Source: Streptomyces sp. Root1304
GTDB taxonomy: Bacteria; Actinomycetota; Actinomycetes; Streptomycetales; Streptomycetaceae
DNA length: 64,000 bases
Reading direction: 5' to 3'
Assembly: GCF_001426405.1 (NCBI RefSeq)
Contig: NZ_LMEP01000001.1
Location: 249,241-313,240, forward strand
Shown piece after piece: positions 54,378 to 63,228 of the stretch (within the stretch, counting starts at the first letter, position 1; each line of letters begins with the position of its first letter). Position numbers and translations under genes: made by a program. The notes beneath the pieces are model-generated. The model was not told the DNA's origin. It saw only the letters and a list, made by a program, of their open reading frames with translations, and ran no database searches.

Positions 54378-56132
54378 GTGCGCAAGGTGCTCATCGCCAA
54401 CCGTGGCGAAATCGCTGTCCGTGTGGCGCGGGCGTGCCGTGACGCGGGTATCGGCAGCGTGGCCGTGTACGCCGAGCCGGACCGGGACGCTCTGCACGTC
54501 CGGGCCGCCGACGAGGCGTTCGCTCTGGGCGGTGACACTCCGGCGACCAGTTATCTGGACATGGCGAAGGTCCTGCAGGCGGCGAAGGACTCCGGTGCCG
54601 ACGCGGTCCACCCGGGCTACGGCTTCCTGTCGGAGAACGCCGAGTTCGCGCAGGCCGTCCTGGACGCCGGGCTGACCTGGATCGGCCCGCCGCCGCAGGC
54701 GATCCGCGACCTGGGCGACAAGGTGGCGGCGCGTCACATCGCGCAGCGCGCCGGCGCCCCGCTCGTCGCGGGCACCCCGGACCCGGTCTCGGGGGCCGAC
54801 GAGGTCGTGGCCTTCGCCGAGGAGCACGGACTGCCGATCGCGATCAAGGCCGCGTTCGGTGGCGGTGGCCGCGGCCTGAAGGTGGCCCGGACGCTGGAAG
54901 AGGTTCCCGAGCTGTACGACTCGGCGGTCCGCGAGGCCGTCGCGGCCTTCGGTCGCGGCGAGTGCTTCGTGGAGCGCTACCTGGACAAGCCGCGGCACGT
55001 GGAGACGCAGTGCCTGGCCGACTCCCACGGCAACGTGGTCGTCGTGTCCACGCGTGACTGCTCGCTCCAGCGCCGTCACCAGAAGCTGGTCGAGGAGGCC
55101 CCCGCGCCGTTCCTGACCGAGGCGCAGAACGCGGAGCTGTACGCGGCGTCGAAGGCGATCCTGAAGGAGGCCGGCTACGTCGGCGCCGGCACGGTCGAGT
55201 TCCTCGTCGGCACCGACGGCACGATCTCTTTCCTGGAGGTCAACACCCGTCTGCAGGTGGAGCACCCGGTGACCGAGGAGGTCACGGGCATCGACCTGGT
55301 CCGCGAGATGTTCCGGATCGCCGACGGCGAGGAGCTCGGTTACGGCGACCCCGAGATCCGCGGTCACTCCTTCGAGTTCCGCATCAACGGCGAGGACCCG
55401 GGCCGCGGCTTCCTGCCCGCCCCGGGCACCGTCACCCTCTTCGCCCCGCCGACCGGCCCCGGTGTCCGGCTGGACGCGGGCGTGGAGTCCGGCTCGGTCA
55501 TCGGCCCGGCCTGGGACTCGCTCCTGGCCAAGCTGATCGTCACCGGCGCCTCCCGTGAGCAGGCCCTGCAGCGCGCGGCGCGTGCGCTGGCCGAGTTCAA
55601 GGTGGAGGGGATGGCGACCGCCATCCCGTTCCACCAGGCCGTCGTGGTCGACCCCGCCTTCACCGCGGACCCGTTCCGTGTCCACACCCGGTGGATCGAG
55701 ACGGAGTTCGTCAACGAGATCAAGCCGTTCGCCCCGGCGGGCGCGGACGCCGACGAGGACGAGTCGGGCCGCGAGACGATCGTCGTCGAGGTCGGCGGCA
55801 AGCGTCTCGAGGTCTCGCTGCCGTCCTCGCTGGGCATGACCCTGGCCCGTACGGGTCTGGCGGCCGGCGCGAAGCCGAAGCGGCGCGCGGCGAAGAAGTC
55901 CGGTCCGGCGGCTTCCGGTGACACCCTCGCCTCCCCGATGCAGGGCACGATCGTGAAGATCGCGGTCGAGGAGGGCCAGGAGGTCAAGGAGGGCGATCTG
56001 ATCGTCGTCCTGGAGGCCATGAAGATGGAGCAGCCGCTGAACGCGCACCGCTCCGGCACGGTGAAGGGCCTGACCGCCGAGGTCGGCGCGTCGGTCACCT
56101 CCGGCGCCGCGATCTGCGACATCAAGGACTGA
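54378..56132 (+). CDS. accA2: Acyl-CoA carboxylase biotin-carrying alpha subunit, 584 aa
   Basis: Biotin carboxylase domain first ([24 protein letters not shown]-grasp [27 protein letters not shown]), then a linker and the biotin-carboxyl-carrier domain with the biotinylated Lys in [10 protein letters not shown] (about residue 552). It serves the beta subunits encoded nearby (pccB) to make malonyl-CoA or methylmalonyl-CoA. GTG at 54378 has AAGGAGGG upstream and gives the family N-terminus. Confidence 0.97.
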   Translation: MRKVLIANRGEIAVRVARACRDAGIGSVAVYAEPDRDALHVRAADEAFALGGDTPATSYLDMAKVLQAAKDSGADAVHPGYGFLSENAEFAQAVLDAGLTWIGPPPQAIRDLGDKVAARHIAQRAGAPLVAGTPDPVSGADEVVAFAEEHGLPIAIKAAFGGGGRGLKVARTLEEVPELYDSAVREAVAAFGRGECFVERYLDKPRHVETQCLADSHGNVVVVSTRDCSLQRRHQKLVEEAPAPFLTEAQNAELYAASKAILKEAGYVGAGTVEFLVGTDGTISFLEVNTRLQVEHPVTEEVTGIDLVREMFRIADGEELGYGDPEIRGHSFEFRINGEDPGRGFLPAPGTVTLFAPPTGPGVRLDAGVESGSVIGPAWDSLLAKLIVTGASREQALQRAARALAEFKVEGMATAIPFHQAVVVDPAFTADPFRVHTRWIETEFVNEIKPFAPAGADADEDESGRETIVVEVGGKRLEVSLPSSLGMTLARTGLAAGAKPKRRAAKKSGPAASGDTLASPMQGTIVKIAVEEGQEVKEGDLIVVLEAMKMEQPLNAHRSGTVKGLTAEVGASVTSGAAICDIKD

Positions 56133-56147
56133 TCCGTAGCACCGAGT

Positions 56148-56195
56148 ACGGTACGAAGGGCCCGCAGGCTGTTGCCTGCGGGCCCTTCGTACCGT
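56148..56195 (+). terminator. accA2 terminator
   Basis: A 22-bp perfect stem (56148-56169 with 56174-56195), loop TGTT. One of the strongest hairpins in the window. Confidence 0.92.
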
Positions 56196-56214
56196 GGGGA
56201 GGGGACGAGAGACC

Positions 56215-56760
56215 ATGCGAGCCGACGCACGCCGCAACCACGAGCGCCTGCTCGGTGAGGCCCGCGCCTCCTTCGCGGAGCAGGGCACCGACGCGCCGCT
56301 GGAGGAGATCGCGCGCCGCGCGGGCGTGGGCATCGGCACGCTGTACCGCCACTTCCCCACCCGGGCGGATCTGCTGAACGCGGTCTTCCAGGAGGCCCTG
56401 ACGGCGCTGCTGCGCCGCTCGGCGGAGCTGGAGGAGGCCGAGGAGCCGTGCCGGGCACTGGTGGAGTGGCTACGGGCCCTGATCGCGCACGCGGGTGAGT
56501 ACCGGGGCCTCGCGCACGCGCTGATGTCCGCCTCGCACGACCGGAGTTCGGCGTTGGCCGGGTGCAGCGACCCGCTGCGCGCGGCGGGTGAGCGACTGCT
56601 CGGGCGCGCCAGGGAGGCGGGCCTGGTGCGGGCCGATGTGTCGATCGGCGACCTGATGCAGCTGACCAACGCCATCGCGCTGGCGGCGGAACAGTGCCCG
56701 GAGGACGGGGAACTGGCGGACCGTCTGCTCGCGCTGACACTGCGGGGCATCAAGGACTGA
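56215..56760 (+). CDS. TetR family regulator, 181 aa
   Basis: N-terminal helix-turn-helix EARASFAEQGTDAPLEEIARRAGVGIGTLYRHFPTR (about 16-50) with the usual TLYRHFP recognition end. The ligand domain (RALVEWLRALIAHAGEYRGLAHAL) resembles the SbtR-like group. ATG follows GAGGGGACGAGAGA. Regulated target unknown; it lies just past the accA2 terminator. Confidence 0.9.
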   Translation: MRADARRNHERLLGEARASFAEQGTDAPLEEIARRAGVGIGTLYRHFPTRADLLNAVFQEALTALLRRSAELEEAEEPCRALVEWLRALIAHAGEYRGLAHALMSASHDRSSALAGCSDPLRAAGERLLGRAREAGLVRADVSIGDLMQLTNAIALAAEQCPEDGELADRLLALTLRGIKD

Positions 56761-56872
56761 CGTACGGAAGGTTCTGCGGCTTCCGGCCGCGGTTGGTGGC
56801 TCCGCGGCGGGCTTTCGGCGCGTGGGACCCCTGGGGGAGGGTCCCTCGGGGACCGGGCTCGGTGGCTCGGTC

Positions 56873-57832
56873 TCAGCGGCGCCGCATGTCGGCGACCCGC
56901 GCCGTGCGTTCCAGGGTCTCGGCGGCCATCCCTCCGCCCGGTCCCCGGTACTGACCGGCCGCCATGCGGCCACGCTGGACCGGGAGCGGCATGTCACGGC
57001 GGGGCCGGGCGCCCGGGGGGACCTGGTCGCCGCCCGTGGGGGTGGCGGCGCCCGTGCCCGCGACGGCGATCTGCACGCCCTGGTCGGCCAGGGCCTGGAG
57101 CTCGGTGGCGGCCCGGTCGTCGTGCGCCGGGGGCTCGTCGGTCACCAGGCGGGTGATGACGTCCGTCGGCACCGTCTGGAACATGGTGTCGGCGCCGAGC
57201 TTGGTGTGGTCGGCGAGGACCACGACCTCCGCCGCCGCCTGCACCAGCGCCCGGTCCACGCTCGCGGAGAGCATGTTGGACGTGGACAGGCCGCGCTCGG
57301 CGGTCAGTCCGCTCCCGGACAGGAAGGCGCGGGAGACCCGGAGGCCCTGGAGCGACTGCTCGGCCCCGCTGCCCACGAGGGCGTAGTTGGAGCCGCGCAG
57401 GGTGCCCCCGGTCATGACGACCTCGACCCGGTTGGCGTGGGCGAGGGCCTGCGCGACGAGCAGGGAGTTGGTGACCACGGTCAGACCGGGCACGCGGGCG
57501 AGCCGGCGGGCCAGCTCCTGCGTGGTCGTCCCGGCGCCGACGACGATGGCCTCGCCTTCTTCGACGAGGCTCGCGGCGACGTCGGCGATGGCCGTCTTCT
57601 CCGCGGTCGCGAGATGGGATTTCTGCGGGAAGCCGGATTCTCGCGTGAATCCGCCCGGCAACACCGCACCGCCGTGGCGGCGGTCGAGGAGTCCTTCTGC
57701 CTCCAGTGCCCGTACGTCTCTCCGTACGGTCACTTCCGAGGTCTGGACGACGCGGGCGAGCTCGCGGAGCGACACGGCCCCATTGGCTCGCACCATTTCG
57801 AGGATCAACTGGCGACGTTCTGCAGCGAACAC
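56873..57832 (-). CDS. DeoR family regulator, 319 aa
   Basis: N-terminal DeoR helix-turn-helix (RRQLILEMVRANGAVSLRELARVVQTSEVTVRRDVRALE, LLDRRHGGAV) and a sugar-phosphate sensor domain (VGAGTTTQELARRL, VVTNSLLVAQAL, VVLADHTKLGA). An unusual C-terminal tail after about 255 is Pro/Arg/Gly rich. GTG start at 57832 without ribosome site; TACTGT (57840-57845) 7 nt upstream suggests a leaderless message. Confidence 0.92.
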   Translation of the reverse strand: MFAAERRQLILEMVRANGAVSLRELARVVQTSEVTVRRDVRALEAEGLLDRRHGGAVLPGGFTRESGFPQKSHLATAEKTAIADVAASLVEEGEAIVVGAGTTTQELARRLARVPGLTVVTNSLLVAQALAHANRVEVVMTGGTLRGSNYALVGSGAEQSLQGLRVSRAFLSGSGLTAERGLSTSNMLSASVDRALVQAAAEVVVLADHTKLGADTMFQTVPTDVITRLVTDEPPAHDDRAATELQALADQGVQIAVAGTGAATPTGGDQVPPGARPRRDMPLPVQRGRMAAGQYRGPGGGMAAETLERTARVADMRRR

Positions 57833-58033
57833 GAAACTGACAGTAACGCGACCGGCCGGCGCTTTTCAGCGGTATGCACCGAATTGCAGAAGATACACAC
57901 AGACGGGGCCTCCAAGTGGTATGGGAGACCCCGTCGTTGATCGGCTTCACCCCGGACCTATGCCCCGGCTTGCCGGGGGTTGTCCGGGTCGGCGAACCGT
58001 TCCCGCAGGCGGGAGCCGTGTCCGCCCCGAGGG

Positions 58034-59473
58034 TCAGGCCTCGCCCGCCGACTTCCGGGTGTGCAACTGCCGTGCCACTTCCGCGATCGAACCCGACAGG
58101 GAGGGGTACACGGTGAAAGCATTTGCGATCTGTTCGACCGTCAGATTGTTGTCGACCGCGATCGAGATCGGATGGATCAGTTCGCTCGCCTTCGGCGCGA
58201 CGACACAGCCGCCGACCACGATGCCGGTGCCGGGACGGCAGAAGATCTTGACGAAACCGTCCCGGATGCCCTGCATCTTCGCGCGCGGGTTGCGCAGCAG
58301 CGGCAGCTTGACGACCTTCGCGTCGATCTTGCCCGCGTCCACGTCGGCCTGCGTGTAGCCGACGGTGGCGATCTCGGGGTCGGTGAAGACGTTCGACGAG
58401 ACCGTCTTCAGGTTCAGCGGGGCCACCGCGTCGCCGAGGAAGTGGTACATCGCGATGCGGCCCTGCATGGCGGCCACCGAGGCGAGCGCGAAGACACCGG
58501 TGACGTCACCGGCCGCGTAGACGCCGGGGGCGCTCGTACGGGAGACCTTGTCGGTCCAGATGTGGCCGGAGTCCTTCAGCCTGACCCCGGCCTCCTCCAG
58601 GCCCATGCCGGCCGAGTTCGGGATCGCGCCGACCGCCATCAGGCAGTGGGTGCCCGAGATGACCCGGCCGTCCGCGAGGGTGACCTCGACCCGGTCGCCG
58701 ACCCGCTTGGCGGACTCGGCGCGGGAGCGGGCCATGACGTTCATGCCGCGGCGGCGGAAGACGTCCTCCAGGACGGCGGCGGCGTCCGGGTCCTCGCCCG
58801 GAAGGACGCGGTCGCGGGAGGAGACGAGGGTGACGCGGGAGCCGAGGGCCTGGTAGGCGCCGGCGAACTCGGCACCGGTGACACCGGAACCGACCACGAT
58901 GAGCTCCTCCGGGAGCTCCTTGAGGTCGTAGACCTGCGTCCAGTTGAGGATGCGCTCGCCGTCCGGCTTGGCGTCCGGCACCTCGCGCGGGTGGGCGCCG
59001 GTCGCGATGAGCACGGCGTCCGCGGTCAGCGTCTCCTCCGTGCCGTCGGCGGCGGTGACGATCACCTGGCGGGAGCCGTCCATGGCCTGCCGGCCGGAGA
59101 GCCGGCCGCGGCCGCGGAGCACCCGGGCGCCGGCCCGGGTGACGGAGGCGGTGATGTCGTGCGACTGGGCCAGCGCGAGGCGCTTCACCCGCCGGTTGAC
59201 CTTGCCGAGGTCCACGCCGACGACGCGGGCGGCCTGCTCGACGTGCGGGGTGTCGTCCGCGACGATGATGCCCAGCTCCTCGTAGGAGGAGTCGAAGGTG
59301 GTCATCACCTCGGCGGTGGCGATCAGGGTCTTGGAGGGGACGCAGTCGGTCAGGACGGACGCGCCGCCGAGGCCGTCGCAGTCGACGACGGTCACCTCCG
59401 CGCCGAGTTGGGCGCCCACCAGGGCCGCCTCGTATCCGCCGGGTCCGCCGCCGATGATCACGATCCGGGTCAC
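58034..59473 (-). CDS. lpdA: LpdA-type flavoprotein NAD(P)H-quinone reductase, 479 aa
   Basis: Class I flavoprotein fold: FAD motif IIGGGPGGYEAAL, NAD motif VVGSGVTGAEFAGAYQALG (about 180), YAAGDVTG (about 310) and a dimerisation domain. The redox disulfide of true lipoamide dehydrogenases is broken: the usual CxxxxC is SVLTDC. This matches the mycobacterial LpdA group, which reduces quinones rather than lipoamide. GTG at 59473 has GAGG 11 nt upstream. A TTGAAG-17-TACGCA promoter candidate lies at 59530-59558. Confidence 0.92.
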   Translation of the reverse strand: MTRIVIIGGGPGGYEAALVGAQLGAEVTVVDCDGLGGASVLTDCVPSKTLIATAEVMTTFDSSYEELGIIVADDTPHVEQAARVVGVDLGKVNRRVKRLALAQSHDITASVTRAGARVLRGRGRLSGRQAMDGSRQVIVTAADGTEETLTADAVLIATGAHPREVPDAKPDGERILNWTQVYDLKELPEELIVVGSGVTGAEFAGAYQALGSRVTLVSSRDRVLPGEDPDAAAVLEDVFRRRGMNVMARSRAESAKRVGDRVEVTLADGRVISGTHCLMAVGAIPNSAGMGLEEAGVRLKDSGHIWTDKVSRTSAPGVYAAGDVTGVFALASVAAMQGRIAMYHFLGDAVAPLNLKTVSSNVFTDPEIATVGYTQADVDAGKIDAKVVKLPLLRNPRAKMQGIRDGFVKIFCRPGTGIVVGGCVVAPKASELIHPISIAVDNNLTVEQIANAFTVYPSLSGSIAEVARQLHTRKSAGEA

Positions 59474-59527
59474 TGGGATCTACGCCTCGCGCTCTCGTTC
59501 TGCCGGGGGGTCCCCCCGCTGGGATGC

Positions 59528-59583
59528 AGTGCGTACGCCATTGTCCCGCACGCTTCAAGTGCGTACCCCATTCTCCCGCACGC
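59528..59583. repeat. Two 26-bp direct repeats in a divergent promoter region
   Basis: Units at 59528-59553 and 59558-59583 differ at two positions and are 30 bp apart. Each begins AGTGCGTAC and ends TCCCGCACGC, and contains GTGCG/CGCAC arms, so each is also a small hairpin. They lie between lpdA and the cyclotransferase gene. Confidence 0.8.
59530..59558 (-). promoter_or_regulatory. Putative lpdA promoter
   Basis: On the minus strand TTGAAG (59558-59553), a 17-nt spacer, then TACGCA (59535-59530), about 57 nt before the GTG. It lies within the direct-repeat pair. Confidence 0.4.
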
Positions 59584-59700
59584 CCGGCGCGGTCTCACGC
59601 CGGGGCCTCCGAAGGGGTGCGTGCCGCCCCGGGCGGGCACCCCACGGCCCCCACCTCGGAGTTCACCGGACACCCCGCCCCCTCCCGTACCCTCGGTCCC

Positions 59701-60138
59701 ATGTCGCTCTACGCCGCTTTCGCCGGCAACCTCGACGCGCGGCTGATGAGCCGCCGCGCACCGCATTCCCCGCTGCGCGGCACCGGCTGGCTGAACGGCT
59801 GGCGGCTCACCTTCGGCGGCGAGCAGATGGGCTGGGAGGGAGCGCTGGCCACCATCGTGGAGGCCCCCCGGTCGCAGGTCTTCGTGGCGCTGTACGACAT
59901 CGCGCCCATGGACGAGGACTCCATGGACCGCTGGGAGGGCGTCGGCCTGGACATCTACCGCCGGATGCGGGTCCGGGTGCACACCCTGGACGGCGAGGAG
60001 CCGGCCTGGGTGTACGTGCTCAACGCCTACGAGGGCGGGCTGCCCTCCGCGCGGTACCTGGGCGAGGTGGCCGACGCGGCCGAGTCGGCGGGCGCACCGC
60101 ACGACTACGTGATGGAGTTGCGCAAGCGGCCCTGTTGA
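59701..60138 (+). CDS. Gamma-glutamylcyclotransferase-like protein, 145 aa
   Basis: The fold signature is MSLYAAFAGNLDARLMSRRAPHSPLRGTGWLNGWRLTFGG; the usual YGSN near the start is FAGN. VFVALYDIAPMDEDSMDRWEGV follows, with the family's acidic region. It may act on gamma-glutamyl peptides or be a non-catalytic homologue. TACCCT (59688-59693) lies 7 nt before ATG and no ribosome site is present, suggesting leaderless transcription. Confidence 0.88.
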   Translation: MSLYAAFAGNLDARLMSRRAPHSPLRGTGWLNGWRLTFGGEQMGWEGALATIVEAPRSQVFVALYDIAPMDEDSMDRWEGVGLDIYRRMRVRVHTLDGEEPAWVYVLNAYEGGLPSARYLGEVADAAESAGAPHDYVMELRKRPC

Positions 60139-60213
60139 TCCGCCGGATGCGGTCGCCCCGTCCGTTCGTCGGAAACGACAAGACAACGATCGCATGTCCG
60201 TCGGCATCGTCAT

Positions 60214-60225
60214 CTACGCGCGTAG
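60214..60225. promoter_or_regulatory. Palindrome upstream of purine nucleoside phosphorylase
   Basis: CTACGCGCGTAG is a perfect 12-bp palindrome 80 nt before the GTG. A possible -10, TACGCT, is at 60238-60243. Confidence 0.45.
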
Positions 60226-60306
60226 GCATTCTCCGGCTACGCTTCTGCGCGTAACAAATCCGTCCGGGGCGCACCTCGGACCCCCCTCCCCGAGGCGAGA
60301 GAGTCA

Positions 60307-61110
60307 GTGAACGCAACTGCCACCCCGTACGAGGCCGCCGAGGCCGCTGCCGCACGTCTTCGCGAGCTGACCGGAGTCGAGAACCACGACGTCGCCCTGG
60401 TCATGGGCTCCGGCTGGGCGCCCGCCGTCGACGCGCTCGGTGCCCCCGAGGCCGAGTTCCCCGTCACCGACCTCCCCGGCTTCCCGCCGCCCGCCGTCGA
60501 GGGCCACGGCGGCAAGGTCCGCTCGTACAAGATCGGCGAGAAGCGCGCGCTGGTCTTCCTCGGCCGCACCCACTTCTACGAGGGCCGCGGCGTCGCCTCC
60601 GTCGCCCACGGTGTCCGCACGGCGGTCGCCGCCGGCTGCAAGACGGTCATCCTCACCAACGGCTGCGGCGGTCTGCGCGAGGGCATGCGCCCCGGGCAGC
60701 CCGTCCTCATCAGCGACCACCTCAACCTGACGGCGGCCTCGCCGATCGTCGGCGCGAACTTCGTCGACCTCACCGACCTGTACTCGCCGCGGCTGCGCGC
60801 GCTGTGCAAGGAGGTCGACGAGACGCTGGAGGAGGGCGTCTACGTCCAGTTCCCCGGCCCGCACTACGAGACCCCGGCCGAGATCAACATGGTCCGCGTC
60901 ATGGGCGGCGACCTCGTCGGCATGTCCACCGTGCTGGAGGCCATCGCCGCGCGCGAGGCCGGCGCGGAGGTCCTCGGCATCTCCCTGGTCACCAACCTGG
61001 CGGCGGGGCTCTCGGGCGAGCCGCTGAACCACGAGGAGGTCCTGCAGGCGGGACGGGACTCGGCGGCGCGGATGGGTGAACTGCTGACGCGGGTCCTCGA
61101 CCGCATCTGA
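60307..61110 (+). CDS. Purine-nucleoside phosphorylase, 267 aa
   Basis: Trimeric PNP (PNP/MTAP family) that splits inosine or guanosine with phosphate. Phosphate-binding [38 protein letters not shown] with the purine Glu, and [30 protein letters not shown] are present. GTG follows GCGAGAGAG. Its 3' gap holds a large inverted-repeat element before the phosphosugar mutase gene. Confidence 0.96.
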   Translation: MNATATPYEAAEAAAARLRELTGVENHDVALVMGSGWAPAVDALGAPEAEFPVTDLPGFPPPAVEGHGGKVRSYKIGEKRALVFLGRTHFYEGRGVASVAHGVRTAVAAGCKTVILTNGCGGLREGMRPGQPVLISDHLNLTAASPIVGANFVDLTDLYSPRLRALCKEVDETLEEGVYVQFPGPHYETPAEINMVRVMGGDLVGMSTVLEAIAAREAGAEVLGISLVTNLAAGLSGEPLNHEEVLQAGRDSAARMGELLTRVLDRI

Positions 61111-61130
61111 GTTCGTCCCGCTCGGCGGGG

Positions 61131-61327
61131 CCGCTGCGCGGGGCCGTTTCCCCACCCCGCCCCTTCCCGTGACCGGGGCTCCGCCCCGGACCCCGCGCCT
61201 CAGACGCCGGCGGGGCTGGTTTTCCAGCCCGCCCGGCGTCTGAGGGCACGGCCGCAGGCCGACGGGGTCCGGGGGCTCGCCCCCGGTTACGGGAAGGGGC
61301 GGGGTGGGGAAAGGCTCCGCGCAGCGG
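61131..61327. repeat. About 200-bp inverted-repeat element with internal CCTCAGACGCCGG stem
   Basis: The outer arms (61131-61195 and 61262-61327) are imperfect inverted copies that begin CCGCTGCGCGG and end CCGCGCAGCGG. The core is CCTCAGACGCCGG (61198-61210) with CCGGCGTCTGAGG (61233-61245). The core sequence is, as I recall, a common interspersed Streptomyces intergenic repeat. No transposase is nearby. Confidence 0.85.
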
Positions 61328-61371
61328 CACACGCCCCCACCCTCCCGCCCGCCCACCCCGAAAGGCACACC

Positions 61372-63024
61372 GTGACGCAGGACGACCTCCTCACCCGGGC
61401 CCAGGCATGGCTCGCCGAGGACCCCGACAGCGAGACCCGCGAGGAGCTCGCGAAGCTCATCGAGGCGGGCGCGACCGACGACCTCGCCGCCCGTTTCGCC
61501 GGCACCCTGCAGTTCGGCACCGCCGGACTCCGCGGTGAGATCGGCGCGGGCCCCATGCGGATGAACCGCTCCGTCGTCATCCGCGCCGCCGCCGGCCTCG
61601 CCGCGTACCTCAAGGCCAAGGGCCAGGACGGCGGCCTCGTCGTCATCGGCTACGACGCCCGCTACAAGTCCGCGGACTTCGCACGCGACACCGCCGCCGT
61701 GATGACCGGAGCCGGGCTGCGCGCCGCGCTGCTCCCCCGCCCGCTGCCGACGCCGGTCCTGGCGTACGCCATAAGGCATCTGGGGGCCGTCGCCGGCGTC
61801 GAGGTGACCGCGAGCCACAACCCGCCCCGCGACAACGGCTACAAGGTCTACCTGGGCGACGGCTCGCAGATCGTGCCGCCCGCCGACGCGGAGATCGCCG
61901 CCGAGATCGACGCGATCCGCTCGCTGCACGACGTGCCCCGCCCCGAGACCGGCTGGGAGACCCTCGGCGACGAGGTCCTGGACGCCTACCTGGAGCGTAC
62001 GGACGCCGTCCTGACCGACGGTTCCCCCCGCACCGCGCGGACCGTCTACACAGCCATGCACGGCGTCGGCAAGGACGTCCTGACAGCCGCGTTCGCCCGC
62101 GCCGGCTTCCCGCCGCCCGCGCTGGTCGCCGCGCAGGCCGAGCCCGACCCGGCCTTCCCGACGGTCGCCTTCCCCAACCCGGAGGAGCCGGGCGCGATGG
62201 ACCTCGCCTTCGAGGCCGCCCGCGCCGTGGACCCCGACCTGGTCATCGCCAACGACCCGGACGCCGACCGCTGCGCCGTGGCCGTGCCGGACCCCTCGGT
62301 CACCGGCGGCTGGCGGATGCTCCGCGGCGACGAGGTCGGCGCGCTGCTCGCCGCGCACCTCGTGCACAAGGGCGCCACCGGCGTCTTCGCCGAGTCGATC
62401 GTGTCGTCCTCGCTGCTCGGCCGGATCGCGGAGGCCGCGGGCGTCGGCTACGAGGAGACGCTGACCGGCTTCAAGTGGATCGCCCGCGTCGACGGCCTGC
62501 GCTACGGCTACGAGGAGGCGCTCGGCTACTGCGTCGACCCCGAGGGCGTCCGCGACAAGGACGGCATCACGGCGGCGCTGCTGGTCACCGAGCTGGCCTC
62601 GGTGCTCAAGGAGCAGGGCCGGACGCTGACCGACCTGCTCGACGACCTGGCGGTGGCGCACGGACTGCACGCCACGGACCAGCTGTCGGTCCGGGTCGAG
62701 GACCTGAGCGTCATCGCGAACGCCATGGCGGCGCTGCGCGAGCGCCCGCCGGTGTCGCTGGCCGGCCTGACCGTGGCCTCGGCGGAGGACCTGACGAAGG
62801 GCACCGAGTCGCTGCCGCCCACGGACGGGCTGCGCTACCACCTGGAGGGCGCGTACAAGGCACGGGTGATCGTCCGCCCGAGCGGTACGGAGCCCAAGCT
62901 GAAGTGCTACCTGGAGGTCGTGGTGCCCGTCGCCGCGGCGGTCGACCTCGCCCCGGCCCGCGCGAAGGCCTCGGAGCTGCTGGTCGCGATCAAGCGGGAC
63001 CTCTCGGCGGCCGCGGGGCTCTGA
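61372..63024 (+). CDS. Phosphosugar mutase (phosphomannomutase/phosphoglucomutase), 550 aa
   Basis: Alpha-D-phosphohexomutase superfamily, eukaryotic-PGM2-like length. Residues: FGTAGLRGEIGAGPMRMN (about 48-65), active serine TASHNPPRDNGYKVY (about 146), metal loop NDPDADRCAVAV (about 290), ETLTGFKWIA, and phosphate-binding VRPSGTEPKLKCYLEV (about 503). Interconverts hexose or pentose 1- and 6/5-phosphates; following PNP it may process ribose 1-phosphate, which is inference. GTG has AAAGG 6 nt upstream. Confidence 0.95.
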   Translation: MTQDDLLTRAQAWLAEDPDSETREELAKLIEAGATDDLAARFAGTLQFGTAGLRGEIGAGPMRMNRSVVIRAAAGLAAYLKAKGQDGGLVVIGYDARYKSADFARDTAAVMTGAGLRAALLPRPLPTPVLAYAIRHLGAVAGVEVTASHNPPRDNGYKVYLGDGSQIVPPADAEIAAEIDAIRSLHDVPRPETGWETLGDEVLDAYLERTDAVLTDGSPRTARTVYTAMHGVGKDVLTAAFARAGFPPPALVAAQAEPDPAFPTVAFPNPEEPGAMDLAFEAARAVDPDLVIANDPDADRCAVAVPDPSVTGGWRMLRGDEVGALLAAHLVHKGATGVFAESIVSSSLLGRIAEAAGVGYEETLTGFKWIARVDGLRYGYEEALGYCVDPEGVRDKDGITAALLVTELASVLKEQGRTLTDLLDDLAVAHGLHATDQLSVRVEDLSVIANAMAALRERPPVSLAGLTVASAEDLTKGTESLPPTDGLRYHLEGAYKARVIVRPSGTEPKLKCYLEVVVPVAAAVDLAPARAKASELLVAIKRDLSAAAGL

Positions 63025-63061
63025 CCCCGGCCGCCTCCGGGGGGCCGGTAGGGAATCACTT

Positions 63062-63144
63062 CCGTACCGGCCCCCTTGCGCGTCCCCCGCGCTCCCGTCC
63101 CCGTACCGGCCCCGTTTCGCCGTACCCCGCGCTCCCGTCCCCGT
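63062..63144 (+). repeat. Two-unit 40-bp imperfect tandem repeat
   Basis: CCGTACCGGCCCC at 63062 and 63101 and CCCCGCGCTCCCGTCCCCGT at 63085 and 63125 show a roughly 40-bp duplication in the gap after the mutase gene. Confidence 0.7.
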
Positions 63145-63228
63145 TCCTTCGCCCGTCCGGGTGAACCCCGTACGGCACGTGACGCAAGGCGTCTCCCGCG
63201 CGCCGGGGGCGCGCGCCAGGGTGACCCG

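Noticed and set aside
59528..59583. Short CRISPR-like or attachment-site repeats
   Set aside because: Only two units with a 4-nt gap, no integrase or cas gene, and located in a promoter region.
61131..61327. Insertion sequence
   Set aside because: No transposase frame inside; at most a MITE-like or interspersed repeat.
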